This document shows, piece after piece, positions 9,944 to 19,062 of a stretch of 64,000 nucleotides of DNA. Each line of letters opens with the position of its first letter. The first letter of the stretch is position 1. Location: NCBI RefSeq assembly GCF_018139645.1, contig NZ_JAGSPM010000010.1:62001-126000 (forward strand), in the 5' to 3' direction. The translations under genes were made by a program, and so were the position numbers. The stretch is from Affinundibacterium baiyunense (lineage in GTDB: Bacteria; Pseudomonadota; Gammaproteobacteria; Burkholderiales; Burkholderiaceae_D). The notes beneath the pieces were generated by a model. The model was not told the DNA's origin, did no database searches, and saw only the letters and a program-made list of their open reading frames with translations.

Positions 9944-12127
9944 TTACGCCAAATTCAAAAAAGTCAAAATCATATCGATCAATTTAATCCCAACAAAAGG
10001 CAGAACAATACCGCCAAGGCCATAGATCAATAGATTACGACGCAATAACAAAGACGCGCCGACTGCACGATACTTCACGCCTCTTAAAGCGAGAGGAATC
10101 AAAAACACAATAATCAAAGCATTAAAAATCACAGCCGACATAATTGCTGAATTCGAGCTCGTCAATTGCATGATGTCCAGTGATTTCAGTTGCGGATAAG
10201 TCGCCACAAATGCAGCTGGAATAATCGCAAAATATTTCGCAATATCATTCGCAATCGAAAAAGTAGTCAAGGAGCCACGTGTCATCAACATTTGCTTTCC
10301 GATTTCAACAATCTCTAATAATTTGGTCGGATTCGAATCCAAATCCACCATATTGCCCGCTTCCTTCGCTGCTTGCGTACCTGAATTCATGGCCACTGCG
10401 ACATCCGCTTGCGCCAATGCTGGTGCATCATTGGTGCCGTCCCCCGTCATCGCAACTAGGCGTCCCTCGGCTTGGTAGCTACGTATCAATTTCAATTTAT
10501 CTTCCGGCGTTGCTTCTGCCAAAAAATCATCGACACCAGCTTCAGCGGCAATCGCTGCTGCAGTCAACTTATTATCACCGGTGATCATTACGGTTTTGAT
10601 TCCCATACGACGCAATTCAGCAAAACGCTCTTTAATTCCACCTTTGACGATATCTTTCAATTCGATCGTCCCCATGACTTTACCATCGTCAACCACCACC
10701 AAAGGCGTGCTACCACGACGTGAAATGTCATCTACGGTCTTAGTCACTTCAGCAGGGAAAGCGCGCCCCGCAGCTTCTTGGAATTTGCGCACCGCATCAG
10801 CAGCTCCTTTACGCACAACACGAACTACACCTTCTCCGATATCAACACCACTCATACGAGTCTGCGCAGTAAATTGTACAAACTGTGCCTGCAGCGAGGC
10901 CATCTCACGTTCACGCAAATTGAAACGTTGCTTTGCCAACACCACGATACTACGACCTTCAGGCGTTTCATCGGCAAGCGAGGCGAGTTGCGCAACGTCG
11001 GCCAACTGCACCGCTGTCACGCCAGGTGCTGGGAAAAATTCTGACGCTTGGCGATTACCCAAAGTGATCGTGCCAGTTTTATCCAACAATAAGACATCAA
11101 CGTCACCCGCTGCCTCGACTGCGCGACCCGACGTCGCAATCACATTCGCTTGCATCATACGACTCATACCAGCGACACCAATTGAGGACAACAAACCACC
11201 GATGGTAGTTGGAATCAAACAGACCAACAGAGCAATCAACACCGTGATCGATACAGGCGCGGAACTAAAACCTAAAGAGGTCGCCGCATTCACACTAAAT
11301 AAAGAGAACGGTAACAAGGTTACAGTCACAACCAGAAAGATAATCGTCAACGCGATCAGAAGAATCGTGAGTGCGACTTCATTCGGAGTTTTCTGACGTT
11401 TAGCACCTTCTACCATAGCAATCATACGGTCAATAAAGGCCTCGCCCGGATTGGAGGTCACTCGCACCACCAGCCAATCAGACAGCACCCGAGTACCGCC
11501 CGTCACAGAAGAAAAGTCGCCACCAGATTCTCGAATCACAGGCGCAGATTCACCAGTAATTGCACTTTCATCGACGGTCGCAACACCTTCGATGACTTCA
11601 CCGTCAATCGCGATTACGTCGTTGGCTTCAACCAAAAACACATCCCCTTTACGTAAATCTTGTACGTTTGCTGGCAACCAAGTTGTGCCATATTTGGGCG
11701 TTGCCAGTTTTTTGGCGATCACCGATTGCTTGAGACCTTTTAACGACGCCGCTTGTGCCTTGCTGCGACCTTCAGCCAGTGCTTCGGCAAAGTTTGCAAA
11801 CAATACCGTGAACCATAACCAGATACTAATTGCCAAAATAAAGCTCGCATCGGCTTCGCCTTTTCCGAACAAGGCATGTACATACAACAAGGTCGTAATA
11901 ATGCTACCGATATACACCACAAACATCACTGGGCTGCGTAATTGCGCGCGTGGCGTCAATTTGCGGAAAGCATCGATGATGGCAGGTTTGATCAACTTCG
12001 CATCAAATAGAGCCAGACGATTATTCGCGCTGGCGATTTCCACATTTGCGGCTTGTTCAGCTTTTGCTGCTGCATTTGCTGCTGCATTTGCTACAGCAAG
12101 ATTTTTTTGTAACTTCGAATTAGACAT
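9944..12127 (-). CDS. kdpB: KdpB, P-type ATPase catalytic subunit for K+ uptake
   Basis: This P-type ATPase is 727 residues from the ATG at 12127, which has GAGGAG just upstream; a longer reading into kdpA lacks such support. The phosphorylation motif DKTGT has Asp349. TGES is the actuator loop, and MITGDN and [18 protein letters not shown] form the hinge. Hydrophobic segments match KdpB. Compared with E. coli KdpB as I remember it, there is an additional N-terminal stretch of about 35 residues made of Ala/Asn repeats ([17 protein letters not shown]) before the conserved part starting near LALFDAKL. It hydrolyses ATP to drive K+ import with KdpA and KdpC. Confidence 0.95.
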   Translation of the reverse strand: MSNSKLQKNLAVANAAANAAAKAEQAANVEIASANNRLALFDAKLIKPAIIDAFRKLTPRAQLRSPVMFVVYIGSIITTLLYVHALFGKGEADASFILAISIWLWFTVLFANFAEALAEGRSKAQAASLKGLKQSVIAKKLATPKYGTTWLPANVQDLRKGDVFLVEANDVIAIDGEVIEGVATVDESAITGESAPVIRESGGDFSSVTGGTRVLSDWLVVRVTSNPGEAFIDRMIAMVEGAKRQKTPNEVALTILLIALTIIFLVVTVTLLPFSLFSVNAATSLGFSSAPVSITVLIALLVCLIPTTIGGLLSSIGVAGMSRMMQANVIATSGRAVEAAGDVDVLLLDKTGTITLGNRQASEFFPAPGVTAVQLADVAQLASLADETPEGRSIVVLAKQRFNLREREMASLQAQFVQFTAQTRMSGVDIGEGVVRVVRKGAADAVRKFQEAAGRAFPAEVTKTVDDISRRGSTPLVVVDDGKVMGTIELKDIVKGGIKERFAELRRMGIKTVMITGDNKLTAAAIAAEAGVDDFLAEATPEDKLKLIRSYQAEGRLVAMTGDGTNDAPALAQADVAVAMNSGTQAAKEAGNMVDLDSNPTKLLEIVEIGKQMLMTRGSLTTFSIANDIAKYFAIIPAAFVATYPQLKSLDIMQLTSSNSAIMSAVIFNALIIVFLIPLALRGVKYRAVGASLLLRRNLLIYGLGGIVLPFVGIKLIDMILTFLNLA

Positions 12128-12143
12128 CAGATTCTCCTCAGGC

Positions 12144-13964
12144 TTAGCGTGGACTTGCAGAACTAAACATTTGCAAATGTTCAACCACTGGTCCCAAAGC
12201 CAAAGCGGGTACATAATTCAACACACTGATTAACACTACAGTCCCCGCTAACAAAGCAATAAACATTAAGCCGTGCGTAGGCATCGTTCCAGCATTCACT
12301 TCCAGACGTTTTTTTGCTGCTAAAGCGCCCGCGATGGCAAGCACAGGAACAATCACCGCAAAACGTCCAAACCACATCGCTATTGCCAACATCATGTTGT
12401 AGAAAGGTGTGTTCGAAGTTAATCCTGCAAACGCACTACCATTATTGTTCGCCGCTGAAGTGAACGCGTACAGCACCTCAGAGAAACCATGAGCGCCGGG
12501 ATTTAAGATGCCTGCCCGACCAGCTTCACTCATCACAGCAATTGCAGTGCCAGCTAACACCAGAATCGGCGTCACCAAGATTGCAATCGAGGTCATTTTC
12601 ATTTCGTAAGCTTGAATCTTTTTACCTAAGTATTCTGGTGTACGACCGATCATCAGACCAGCAATAAATACCGCCAAAATCGCGTAGATCAACATGCCAT
12701 ATAAACCAGAGCCAACGCCACCAAATACGACCTCTCCAAATTGCATTAAAGCTAGTGGTACTAATCCCCCGAGTGGCATAAGAGAGTCATGCATTGCATT
12801 AACAGCTCCGCAAGAAGCCGCCGTAGTAACAGCTACGAACAACGCTGAAGCATTGATACCAAAGCGACTTTCTTTACCTTCCATATTGCCACCAGCTTGC
12901 AGCGCACTTGACGCTTGATCAATATTCAAGGCCGTATAGGCGGGGTGTGTTTGCTGTTCGGCTGCCATGACGCCCACAGCCATCACAAGAAATAAAACAC
13001 TCATCGTGGCAAGAACCGCCATGCCTTGTCGTTGATCTCCGACCATACGACCAAAAGCAAAACATAAGCCAGCAGGAATTAAGAAGATCGCGATCATCTG
13101 GAAAAAATTACTCAATGCCGTTGGATTTTCGAACGGATGTGCTGAGTTCATGTTGAAAAACCCACCGCCATTAGTACCCAACAATTTGATCGCTTCTTGT
13201 GATGCCACTGGGCCCATCGCCAGCGTTTGTGTTTTCATCGTCAACGTCTCCATCACTGGCGCACCTTTATCATCTTTCAAAGCTTGCCCATCAGCACCCG
13301 TTGCTGGCACGCTGTATGTCACAGGCTGAATCAATTGCACTTCTTTATACGATGAGAAATTCTGAATCACGCCCTGACTAACCAGAAACGTCGCGAAAAT
13401 CACCGATAATGGTAATAACAGATACACAGTAGATCGCGTTAAGTCGACCCAGAAGTTACCGATGCATTTGGATGAATGGCGCGAGAATCCACGAATCAAC
13501 GCGAACACAACCGCAATTCCCGTCGCAGCGGAAAAGAAATTCTGTCCAGCCAGCACTAACATCTGCGTCAGATAACTCATGGTCGCTTCGCCGACATAGC
13601 CCTGCCAGTTCGTATTACTGACAAAACTCACCGCAGTATTGAAGGACGAATCTGGACTAACATTTGGCAATCCTTGCGGATTAAGAGGCAACCAAAATTG
13701 TAGGCGCTGCACCAGATAGACCATTAAAGTGCCAAATGCATTAAAGACTAACAAAGCGATAGCGTAAGCTTTCCAAGTCATCTCCTGTGCGCTTTTGACA
13801 CCAGCCAATTTATATAAGCCACGCTCTATTAAACCCAAGTACTGCAATCCAGAGACCTTGGCCTTATCATCTGCAACTTGACTAATTAACTTACCCATTG
13901 GATAGGCTAAGGCTAACAACACCACAAAGAAAATCAGCATTAATAAAATTGATTGAGCGGTCAT
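12144..13964 (-). CDS. kdpA: KdpA, K+-binding and translocating subunit
   Basis: This 606-residue multispanning protein (about 10 helices) has KdpA selectivity-filter-type loops, including [35 protein letters not shown] and [15 protein letters not shown] chose the ATG at 13964, preceded by GAGGAG, over a GTG one codon earlier. The ATG shares one nucleotide with the kdpF stop (TGATG), which indicates coupled translation. By family it forms the K+ pathway of the KdpFABC complex in the inner membrane. Confidence 0.96.
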   Translation of the reverse strand: MTAQSILLMLIFFVVLLALAYPMGKLISQVADDKAKVSGLQYLGLIERGLYKLAGVKSAQEMTWKAYAIALLVFNAFGTLMVYLVQRLQFWLPLNPQGLPNVSPDSSFNTAVSFVSNTNWQGYVGEATMSYLTQMLVLAGQNFFSAATGIAVVFALIRGFSRHSSKCIGNFWVDLTRSTVYLLLPLSVIFATFLVSQGVIQNFSSYKEVQLIQPVTYSVPATGADGQALKDDKGAPVMETLTMKTQTLAMGPVASQEAIKLLGTNGGGFFNMNSAHPFENPTALSNFFQMIAIFLIPAGLCFAFGRMVGDQRQGMAVLATMSVLFLVMAVGVMAAEQQTHPAYTALNIDQASSALQAGGNMEGKESRFGINASALFVAVTTAASCGAVNAMHDSLMPLGGLVPLALMQFGEVVFGGVGSGLYGMLIYAILAVFIAGLMIGRTPEYLGKKIQAYEMKMTSIAILVTPILVLAGTAIAVMSEAGRAGILNPGAHGFSEVLYAFTSAANNNGSAFAGLTSNTPFYNMMLAIAMWFGRFAVIVPVLAIAGALAAKKRLEVNAGTMPTHGLMFIALLAGTVVLISVLNYVPALALGPVVEHLQMFSSASPR

Positions 13965-14053
13965 CACAACTCCTCTGCATTTAATAATGCAACTACCAAA
14001 TAAATTAGCAATACCGCCGCGACCACAGCGCCAATCACATAAAAGCTATTCAT
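13964..14053 (-). CDS. kdpF: KdpF, small stabilising subunit of the Kdp pump
   Basis: This 29-codon gene translates as MNSFYVIGAVVAAVLLIYLV followed by VALLNAEEL, a single transmembrane helix of exactly the KdpF size and pattern. An AGGAGG sits 8 nt before its ATG, inside the preceding 35-codon frame. Its TGA overlaps the kdpA ATG by one base. By family KdpF packs against KdpA and stabilises the complex. Size, hydrophobicity and position support the call together. Confidence 0.9.
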   Translation of the reverse strand: MNSFYVIGAVVAAVLLIYLVVALLNAEEL

Positions 14054-14153
14054 TATTTGTCCTCCTGATGGTTTTGCAGTTTGTAAGCGCCAATACCAGT
14101 AGGAGAAATCCTAAGATTCCTGCTACATACAACATATCGATTAAATTATTCAT
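14046..14153 (-). CDS. 35-residue membrane peptide, first frame of the kdp operon
   Basis: The frame begins at the ATG at 14153 after a strong GGAGG site. It encodes one hydrophobic helix (about residues 8-24, LYVAGILGFLLLVLALT) followed by a short basic tail (CKTIRRTNNE). Its TAG lies 8 nt inside kdpF, and its tail codons supply the kdpF ribosome site, so kdpF translation is probably coupled to it. It resembles KdpF in size and hydrophobicity and could be a second KdpF-like subunit or only a translated leader. I do not recognise a named family. Confidence 0.7.
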   Translation of the reverse strand: MNNLIDMLYVAGILGFLLLVLALTNCKTIRRTNNE

Positions 14154-14188
14154 CCCAACCTCCATAAGCAATTTCTGCAGATTGAAGG

Positions 14189-14218
14189 ATAGTAAAAATG
14201 CCGTAAGAATCTTGTTAA
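14189..14218 (-). promoter_or_regulatory. Probable kdp operon promoter
   Basis: On the minus strand TTAACA (14218-14213) and TACTAT (14194-14189) are separated by 18 bp and lie about 35 bp upstream of the first frame of the operon. The match is moderate, as expected for an activator-dependent sigma-70 promoter. The remainder of the gene-free stretch, 14251-14482, shows nothing I can name. Confidence 0.55.
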
Positions 14219-14233
14219 AAGACTGGCTGAGGA

Positions 14234-14250
14234 TGTAAACAAAGTGTAAA
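14234..14250 (-). promoter_or_regulatory. KdpE-type direct-repeat operator
   Basis: Read on the minus strand this is TTTACACTTTGTTTACA: two TTTACA half-sites with an 11-bp period, the layout bound by OmpR/PhoB-class dimers. It closely resembles the E. coli kdp site as I remember it (TTTATA-CTTTT-TTTACA). It is centred roughly 60 bp upstream of the inferred transcription start, a normal activator position. Confidence 0.65.
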
Positions 14251-14482
14251 AATTCACTATTTGGTATCGATAGAGAAAGCCTAACTGGAGATGCGCGCCA
14301 AATAATTGAATGTCTCCGTCGTCAATTGTGTTTTTTAGACAATCGAGACCGAAGTAAGAATCAGCCTAGCTGTATGAGGAATTAGAAGAGAATAGAAAAG
14401 ACAGTGGCTCTAGTTCTAGCCCAAGTAATCAAGAGATAAGAAAGAATATCGAGTACTCGATATCTAAAGTGAATTATTGAAT

Positions 14483-14902
14483 TTAGTGTCCAGAAGCCAA
14501 ATCTTGAATCTGTTTTAATCGTCCATCTTCAAAACGCAGCAATTGCATAAAGCGTTGTGGACCAAAGTTATAAACCCACTCTTCAATTTGAACATCGATC
14601 TCGTATGCAGTTTCGTGCGCAATCTGGTGTTCATAAGTGCGGGCATGACTTACACGGTTGCCAGCGTTCTGATTTGAATGAGCAATCAAAGATGGATCAA
14701 ACCGGCGCAAGCCGATACGACGTCGCTCAGTCTTCTGATCACGAAGTGCAGGTAAGCCGCATTTTTGCATGACCTCGGCTTTATGCATGCCAACGTCAAT
14801 CACATAAGAATTACAGCGAAATGCCAGCGCTTGTGCTGCTTCGACTGGCGCTAGTCCAAGCAGCAGCAAAGCGCTTAAACAGGTCAAATATCGCTTTTTC
14901 AT
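14483..14902 (-). CDS. DUF2845-type secreted protein
   Basis: Read from the ATG at 14902 (AGGAGTG upstream), this is a 139-residue protein with a signal peptide (MKKRYLTCLSALLLLGLAPV, then EAAQA). The mature start FRCNSYVIDVGMHKAEVMQKCGLP matches the DUF2845 pattern: two cysteines and the VxxGMxKxEVxxxCGxP block. A longer reading to 15064 would bury the signal peptide and lacks a ribosome site. The C-terminal half ends with FGPQRFMQLLRFEDGRLKQI, a beta-sheet-like lipoprotein-assembly pattern (BamE/SmpA-like, inferred). Function unknown; it is expected to be periplasmic. Confidence 0.75.
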   Translation of the reverse strand: MKKRYLTCLSALLLLGLAPVEAAQALAFRCNSYVIDVGMHKAEVMQKCGLPALRDQKTERRRIGLRRFDPSLIAHSNQNAGNRVSHARTYEHQIAHETAYEIDVQIEEWVYNFGPQRFMQLLRFEDGRLKQIQDLASGH

Positions 14903-15318
14903 CTGCACTCCTAACTTTGGTCGATTTAATGGAATCATTAATGGTATGCGTCCAACTTCAAACTTAGGCAACGCGTAATTACCCGCGAAGGTTGACCAAA
15001 ATGAAACGTCAAAATCATCAGCCTTGTCGCTGCTTGCGCTCGTGATTGTGACGAAACGCGACAAGCTTCATTCAAAAAGACGATCAAAATCAAACTAAGA
15101 CGCATTTTCACGACAAAATACATAGTATGTATAAGTGACGTACAAAAAAATACGCTACACTCGATTCACATTTATCGCTTTGTGATCAATGCAATTATTC
15201 GTAACTTAGCTGCCTATAGCTCGCACATAACTCGTAAATAACGCGTAGATTAAAGCCAATTGCAATATCGAAAACGCTGACTCTTTTAAAGAGTCACAAA
15301 CTGCTAGGGAATGATCAA
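14903..15318. other. Intergenic region with a 19-bp palindrome
   Basis: No gene is seen here. The only distinct structure is TGACTCTTT-T-AAAGAGTCA at 15278-15296, a perfect inverted repeat about 22 bp before the start of the next gene. It could be an operator for that gene. No promoter with good spacing was assigned. Confidence 0.5.
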
Positions 15319-16383
15319 TTGATTTCACCACGCATGCGCCTGTATCTAGCCGACATTCCCGCATTCAACATTTTAAATTTAGGATTTTTAAATTTAAAGT
15401 TTTCAAATCATTGCGAACAATTCGCTAAATTGGCGCAAGATCGATTACTTTCAATCCGCATCTTCTTCATCACTGCCTGTCTTGCAATCTTATCGAGCAT
15501 CGCAAACATAGCAACTGCACAAACCTCGACTACTGCAACTGAATATACCAAGCCAACAGCGCAAGAAAGCAGCAAAAGCAAATCGACCACGCTGATTCCT
15601 ATTCGCATCCAAGATTTAGAAAAAACCGGCGATCCTATCGCATCCTACATCGTCGAGATTCTGCAACTCGCGATTACTAAAAGTGGTGAACCTTACTTCA
15701 TCGTCAAGTCAAAAGAAGCGCCAGTACCACAAGCACGCCAAATAGTCGAAATGTCGCAAAATCTCGGCAAGTTAGATGTAATCTGGACTATGACCAGTGA
15801 CGAACGTGAGCGTCAAATTTTGCCTATTCGCATTCCGATTGATAAAGGATTTTTTGGTTGGCGTATCGCATTTGTGCATCGCGACCAGCCACAATTACTT
15901 AGCAAAGTTAAAGAAATAAACGATTTGGCAAAGTTTCGCGCTGGTCAAGGTGCATTGTGGCCAGATACCGATATCTTACGAAGCAATGGTTTACCCGTCA
16001 TTACAGGTGCCGACGAGTCCTTAGCAAATATGCTGAGAGCAAAACGCTTCGACTATTTTCCGCGACCAGTCATTGCGATTTGGAATGAACAAAAAAATCC
16101 AGCCTACCAAGATTTTGTGATCGACACCACATTCATTGTGCACTATCCGACCGCATTTTATTTTTTCGTGGCGCCAAATCAAAAGAAACTCGCTGCCGAT
16201 TTGACACTAGGTTTGGAACGCGCGGTTGCAGATGGAAGTTTCGAGCGCATATTCAATAAATATTTTCAAGGATTTATCCGCAGTGCCAATATCAAAGACC
16301 GCGTGATTCTCGAATTAAAAAATCCATTAATCAAAGATGGATCACTGCCATTGCAGAATACAAAACTATGGTTCAAGCCTTAA
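15319..16383 (+). CDS. Periplasmic substrate-binding (SBP_bac_3-like) protein
   Basis: The frame is 354 codons from a TTG at 15319. A signal-peptide-like stretch (FFITACLAILSSIANIATAQ) lies unusually deep, near residues 49-68, so the true start may be later than annotated. The mature part has the look of family-3 solute-binding proteins: a first lobe with IVEILQLAITKSGEPYFIV, then DVIWTMTSDERERQILPIRIPI, and a hinge region GQGALWPDTDILRSNG. No permease or ATPase genes lie nearby, so it may be an orphan sensor or binding protein rather than part of a transporter. Ligand unknown. Confidence 0.65.
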   Translation: MISPRMRLYLADIPAFNILNLGFLNLKFSNHCEQFAKLAQDRLLSIRIFFITACLAILSSIANIATAQTSTTATEYTKPTAQESSKSKSTTLIPIRIQDLEKTGDPIASYIVEILQLAITKSGEPYFIVKSKEAPVPQARQIVEMSQNLGKLDVIWTMTSDERERQILPIRIPIDKGFFGWRIAFVHRDQPQLLSKVKEINDLAKFRAGQGALWPDTDILRSNGLPVITGADESLANMLRAKRFDYFPRPVIAIWNEQKNPAYQDFVIDTTFIVHYPTAFYFFVAPNQKKLAADLTLGLERAVADGSFERIFNKYFQGFIRSANIKDRVILELKNPLIKDGSLPLQNTKLWFKP

Positions 16384-16434
16384 TACGCGTGTCGACCATC
16401 TTTGGCGAATAAAAAAACAACCCACCGCAACAAC

Positions 16435-16776
16435 TTAGCGACTAAAAAAGGTAACTAGGAGTCGTAGAGCTTTCACCACTAATACGCCGCAAAACAGAGC
16501 TGCTCCAAATTCAACTGCTAAAATCGGCATAGCAAGCATCGCAGCACTACCTTCGACAAAAAGAAAAACAATGATAATCAACTTAAGCCAAGCTAAGCAC
16601 GCACCATATCCAAACTGAATAAAACAGGTTTGAAACCAGTTAAACGCGGCACACATGCCGAATGCAACGCCCCAAGGAATAGTAGGCTCCGATATCCACA
16701 AAGATAAGGCGGCAAACACCAGCATGGTGAACATACCTTGCAAGATAGGCTGACGTGACAGGTTAGATAAATTCAC
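16435..16776 (-). CDS. Small integral membrane protein of unknown function
   Basis: The frame is 113 codons from a GTG at 16776, with an alternative ATG at codon 15. Three to four hydrophobic segments fill the protein, with IPWGVAFGMCAAFNWFQ between the first two. The layout (WGV, then a K in the third helix, short basic C-terminus) faintly resembles ATP-synthase subunit I (AtpI), but no atp genes are nearby, so I do not assign that name. Coding status is supported by the continuous hydrophobic pattern only. Confidence 0.5.
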   Translation of the reverse strand: MNLSNLSRQPILQGMFTMLVFAALSLWISEPTIPWGVAFGMCAAFNWFQTCFIQFGYGACLAWLKLIIIVFLFVEGSAAMLAMPILAVEFGAALFCGVLVVKALRLLVTFFSR

Positions 16777-16843
16777 TGATTACACACTTCGCTTTGGTCG
16801 TTGATAAAAGTAAATAGCCAATTTTTTGACAGCGAAACGCCAC

Positions 16844-17389
16844 TTACATGCCATTTCGCACTGGGCAACCTTCATGTCTATATCGATACCAAGACCACAT
16901 GCCTGGCTCCTGATGCCATACTTTTTTTAGCGCAAATTTATGGCGATAAAACACTGAGCCATCTCGACCGTAAACACTGACACTCACGGTATCTGAACAT
17001 TCTCTGCTACGTCCTTTTACAGTTTCACCATTCGCTAACACAAAACTAATATCAACTTTACCGTCGTCAGCCACTTGTAGTACACGCGGTTCACATCCCC
17101 AAGGACCGTTCATATTATTTTCCGCAATATCACCGCAAGCATTCAAATGCCAGCTAGGATCTTTGCCTTGATAAGTAAACTGAACCACGATGCGCTTATC
17201 GTTCTCTTCAACGATGTTCGCATGGGTAATAGAGAAAGCTTGCTTATCGAGCGCGAGCTTTTGTTCTTGCACCGACAGTAAGGATTCGCCTATACGAATT
17301 GGGCCACGTAGTTGGGGCGCTAGCCATTGATCAAACAAGAAATAAGCAGCACCGAGTAACAAGATCAAAAATACGCTCAAGACACGCAT
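16844..17389 (-). CDS. Membrane-anchored extracytoplasmic protein of unknown function
   Basis: This 181-residue protein has one N-terminal helix (VLSVFLILLLGAAYFLF) and a mature region of alternating strands. It contains four cysteines (in LNACGD, WGCEP, RECSD and EGCP), suggesting disulfides outside the cytoplasm. It starts 15 nt after the stop of the preceding gene (17405-17947), which has the same size and layout, so the two form a probable operon. No family recognised. Confidence 0.6.
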   Translation of the reverse strand: MRVLSVFLILLLGAAYFLFDQWLAPQLRGPIRIGESLLSVQEQKLALDKQAFSITHANIVEENDKRIVVQFTYQGKDPSWHLNACGDIAENNMNGPWGCEPRVLQVADDGKVDISFVLANGETVKGRSRECSDTVSVSVYGRDGSVFYRHKFALKKVWHQEPGMWSWYRYRHEGCPVRNGM

Positions 17390-17404
17390 TGCAACTCCTT
17401 CAAT

Positions 17405-17947
17405 TTAAGGTAACTTCCATTCTTTGCTATAGGGAATTTTGGTCGTCGCCAAAACACCTTGATACGAGCCCGGTGGATAATGCTCGAAAGAGATATGCAT
17501 ACGCTCGGTTTTGAAGTTTTGTATTTGGTCTTGCTTCATATCGCTCTCTATCATTCCTATCGCCAAACGCAGCACACCATCGCCGGGATGTATAGTATCG
17601 TTACCCAAGTAAAGATACTTCGACTCCATACCAACAAACATCTTGACTTCATTAGCTGGCGCCGCACCGTCATAGTGATACTTCACTTCCATCAACACTG
17701 ACTCAGGCAGTTCCTGCAACATCGTCACCTGCTCAACGCGAATCTTCTGATCTCGATAGTTTCCAGATTTGTCTGCAGTAAAAATCACGCGCGAGGTTTG
17801 TGCTAGTTGCCCGGGCGTCGCGATTTTCTGAGGCATAGCCTCGTTTAGCGGAGATAGAAACGGACGTAACTCTTGATGCGCAAACCAGCCTCCTGTAAAA
17901 GCAGTGAGTGCCACGAGAATATTGATGAACACCGACTTTTCTGACAT
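17405..17947 (-). CDS. Membrane-anchored extracytoplasmic protein, partner of the next gene
   Basis: This 180-residue protein has a single N-terminal helix (FINILVALTAFTGGWFA) and a strand-rich mature part. The stretch PESVLMEVKYHYDG parallels the RIVVQFTYQGKD stretch in its neighbour, so the two may be distant paralogues with one beta-sandwich domain each (inference). A Shine-Dalgarno AGGAGAAATC precedes the ATG. It lacks the cysteines of its partner. Function unknown. Confidence 0.6.
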   Translation of the reverse strand: MSEKSVFINILVALTAFTGGWFAHQELRPFLSPLNEAMPQKIATPGQLAQTSRVIFTADKSGNYRDQKIRVEQVTMLQELPESVLMEVKYHYDGAAPANEVKMFVGMESKYLYLGNDTIHPGDGVLRLAIGMIESDMKQDQIQNFKTERMHISFEHYPPGSYQGVLATTKIPYSKEWKLP

Positions 17948-18121
17948 GCGAGATTTCTCCTGATATTTTTGATTGGATTGCGGTCAATAGGCTTGCGGCA
18001 TTATTTCAATTGGATCTTAGTTTATTGATATAGATAGAAATGAAAGAATGCCTGTAAATCATTCAACTTGCAAACGGTTCTAATCGTCGCTAATCGATAA
18101 GTTCGCATCAAATTACTCTGA

Positions 18122-18146
18122 ACGTATGCTGAAACTCAGCATACGT
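18122..18146. promoter_or_regulatory. 25-bp perfect inverted repeat upstream of ohrR
   Basis: ACGTATGCTGA (18122-18132) and TCAGCATACGT (18136-18146) are perfectly complementary with a 3-bp centre. The repeat ends 10 bp before the -35 box of the ohrR promoter. It differs from the OhrR operator near ohr, so it would be bound by another regulator or form an mRNA hairpin. Confidence 0.5.
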
Positions 18147-18156
18147 AGAATGTCGA

Positions 18157-18185
18157 TTGATAATCGAGGCACACTTCATCATAAT
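18157..18185 (+). promoter_or_regulatory. Probable ohrR promoter
   Basis: TTGATA (18157-18162) and CATAAT (18180-18185) are separated by 17 bp and lie 19 bp before the ohrR start codon. This is one mismatch to consensus at each box, with ideal spacing. Confidence 0.65.
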
Positions 18186-18204
18186 GTGACTCTCTTGAAA
18201 GACT

Positions 18205-18666
18205 ATGATGAAAAAAAAATCCTCTACCAACACCGATTTTCTAAGCTTAGATAAGCAGTTTTGCTTTGCCTTATATTCGGCGTCATTAGCGATGACAAAA
18301 ACGTATAAGCCATTGCTCGATGAACTTGGCCTGACTTATCCGCAGTATCTTGTGATGCTAGTTCTTTGGCAACAAGATGGACTTTTGGTTAAGGAGATTG
18401 GCGAGAAGCTTTTTCTCGATTCGGGAACCCTCACGCCCTTGCTCAAGCGTTTGGAAGCCGCCGATATCATCACTAGACAACGCGACCTCGAAGATGAAAG
18501 ACAAGTACGCATCCAACTCAGACCCAACGGCCACGCTATGAAGCGATTGGCGGAAAAGATCCCACGTGAAATTCTTTGTGCAAGCGGACAAGATGCATCG
18601 CAATTAGCCCAATTGCGTTCGCAATTGCAGGGCTTAAGAGACGCATTACATGCCAACTTAGATTGA
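18205..18666 (+). CDS. ohrR: OhrR, MarR-family organic-peroxide-sensing repressor
   Basis: This 153-residue protein contains LDKQFCFALYSASLAMTK near the N-terminus. Cys20 corresponds to the redox-active cysteine of OhrR proteins, and the nearby YPQYLVMLVLW is also an OhrR hallmark. The winged helix DSGTLTPLLKRLEAADIITRQRD...DERQV is the MarR DNA-binding core. By family, oxidation of the cysteine by organic hydroperoxides releases DNA. It precedes ohr on the same strand, separated by 396 bp that contain a double palindromic operator. Confidence 0.9.
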   Translation: MMKKKSSTNTDFLSLDKQFCFALYSASLAMTKTYKPLLDELGLTYPQYLVMLVLWQQDGLLVKEIGEKLFLDSGTLTPLLKRLEAADIITRQRDLEDERQVRIQLRPNGHAMKRLAEKIPREILCASGQDASQLAQLRSQLQGLRDALHANLD

Positions 18667-18909
18667 TAAATTTTTTTGGCAATCAGCTTGCTTGACCACT
18701 ATGACGCCTTGATTCACGCTCACACCGCGCAATTAACAGATTGCCAGCTTGATAATTACGAGACTAACTTTCTACTGGCTACTTAATTCGCCTCTACACT
18801 CGTATAGAGATTAAAACATACAGTGCGCCACACAAGAATCTACGTAGAAAACCGTGCGCTCTCGACCTAGTGTCATCAATATTCACTATCAGACCGATTA
18901 ACATTATTT

Positions 18910-18943
18910 TGCACAATTCAATTGCACACAATTGAATTGTGCA
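18910..18943. promoter_or_regulatory. Double palindromic OhrR operator
   Basis: TGCACAATTCAATTG (18910-18924) and CAATTGAATTGTGCA (18929-18943) are perfect inverted repeats around CACA. Each arm is itself a small palindrome (CAATT-C-AATTG), so the region can be read as two adjacent OhrR dimer sites. The half-site resembles the ACAATT/AATTGT elements known for OhrR operators. It overlaps the -35 box and spacer of the ohr promoter. Nothing else is recognised in the gene-free 18667-18909 and 18951-19062. Confidence 0.8.
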
Positions 18944-18950
18944 TTATCAT
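18922..18950 (+). promoter_or_regulatory. Probable ohr promoter
   Basis: TTGCAC (18922-18927) and TATCAT (18945-18950) have 17-bp spacing and are embedded in the palindromic operator, a geometry suited to repression by OhrR. Confidence 0.65.
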
Positions 18951-19062
18951 TCTCTTTAATCCTTCTCAATCACAAAAGATTTGATAACGGATAGCAGTAT
19001 TTATTTAATCGAAAAGAAGCAATGCAATTTGTTCATTGCTTCCACTAATCAAGGAATTCATC

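Noticed and set aside
10581-12233. Two long plus-strand frames (about 270 and 260 codons) opposite kdpB
   Set aside because: They are antisense to an intact, well-conserved kdpB and have low-complexity Thr/Ser/Ala composition, typical of shadow frames.
16435-16776. Naming the small membrane protein AtpI
   Set aside because: Only a vague similarity of helix layout; no ATP synthase genes nearby.
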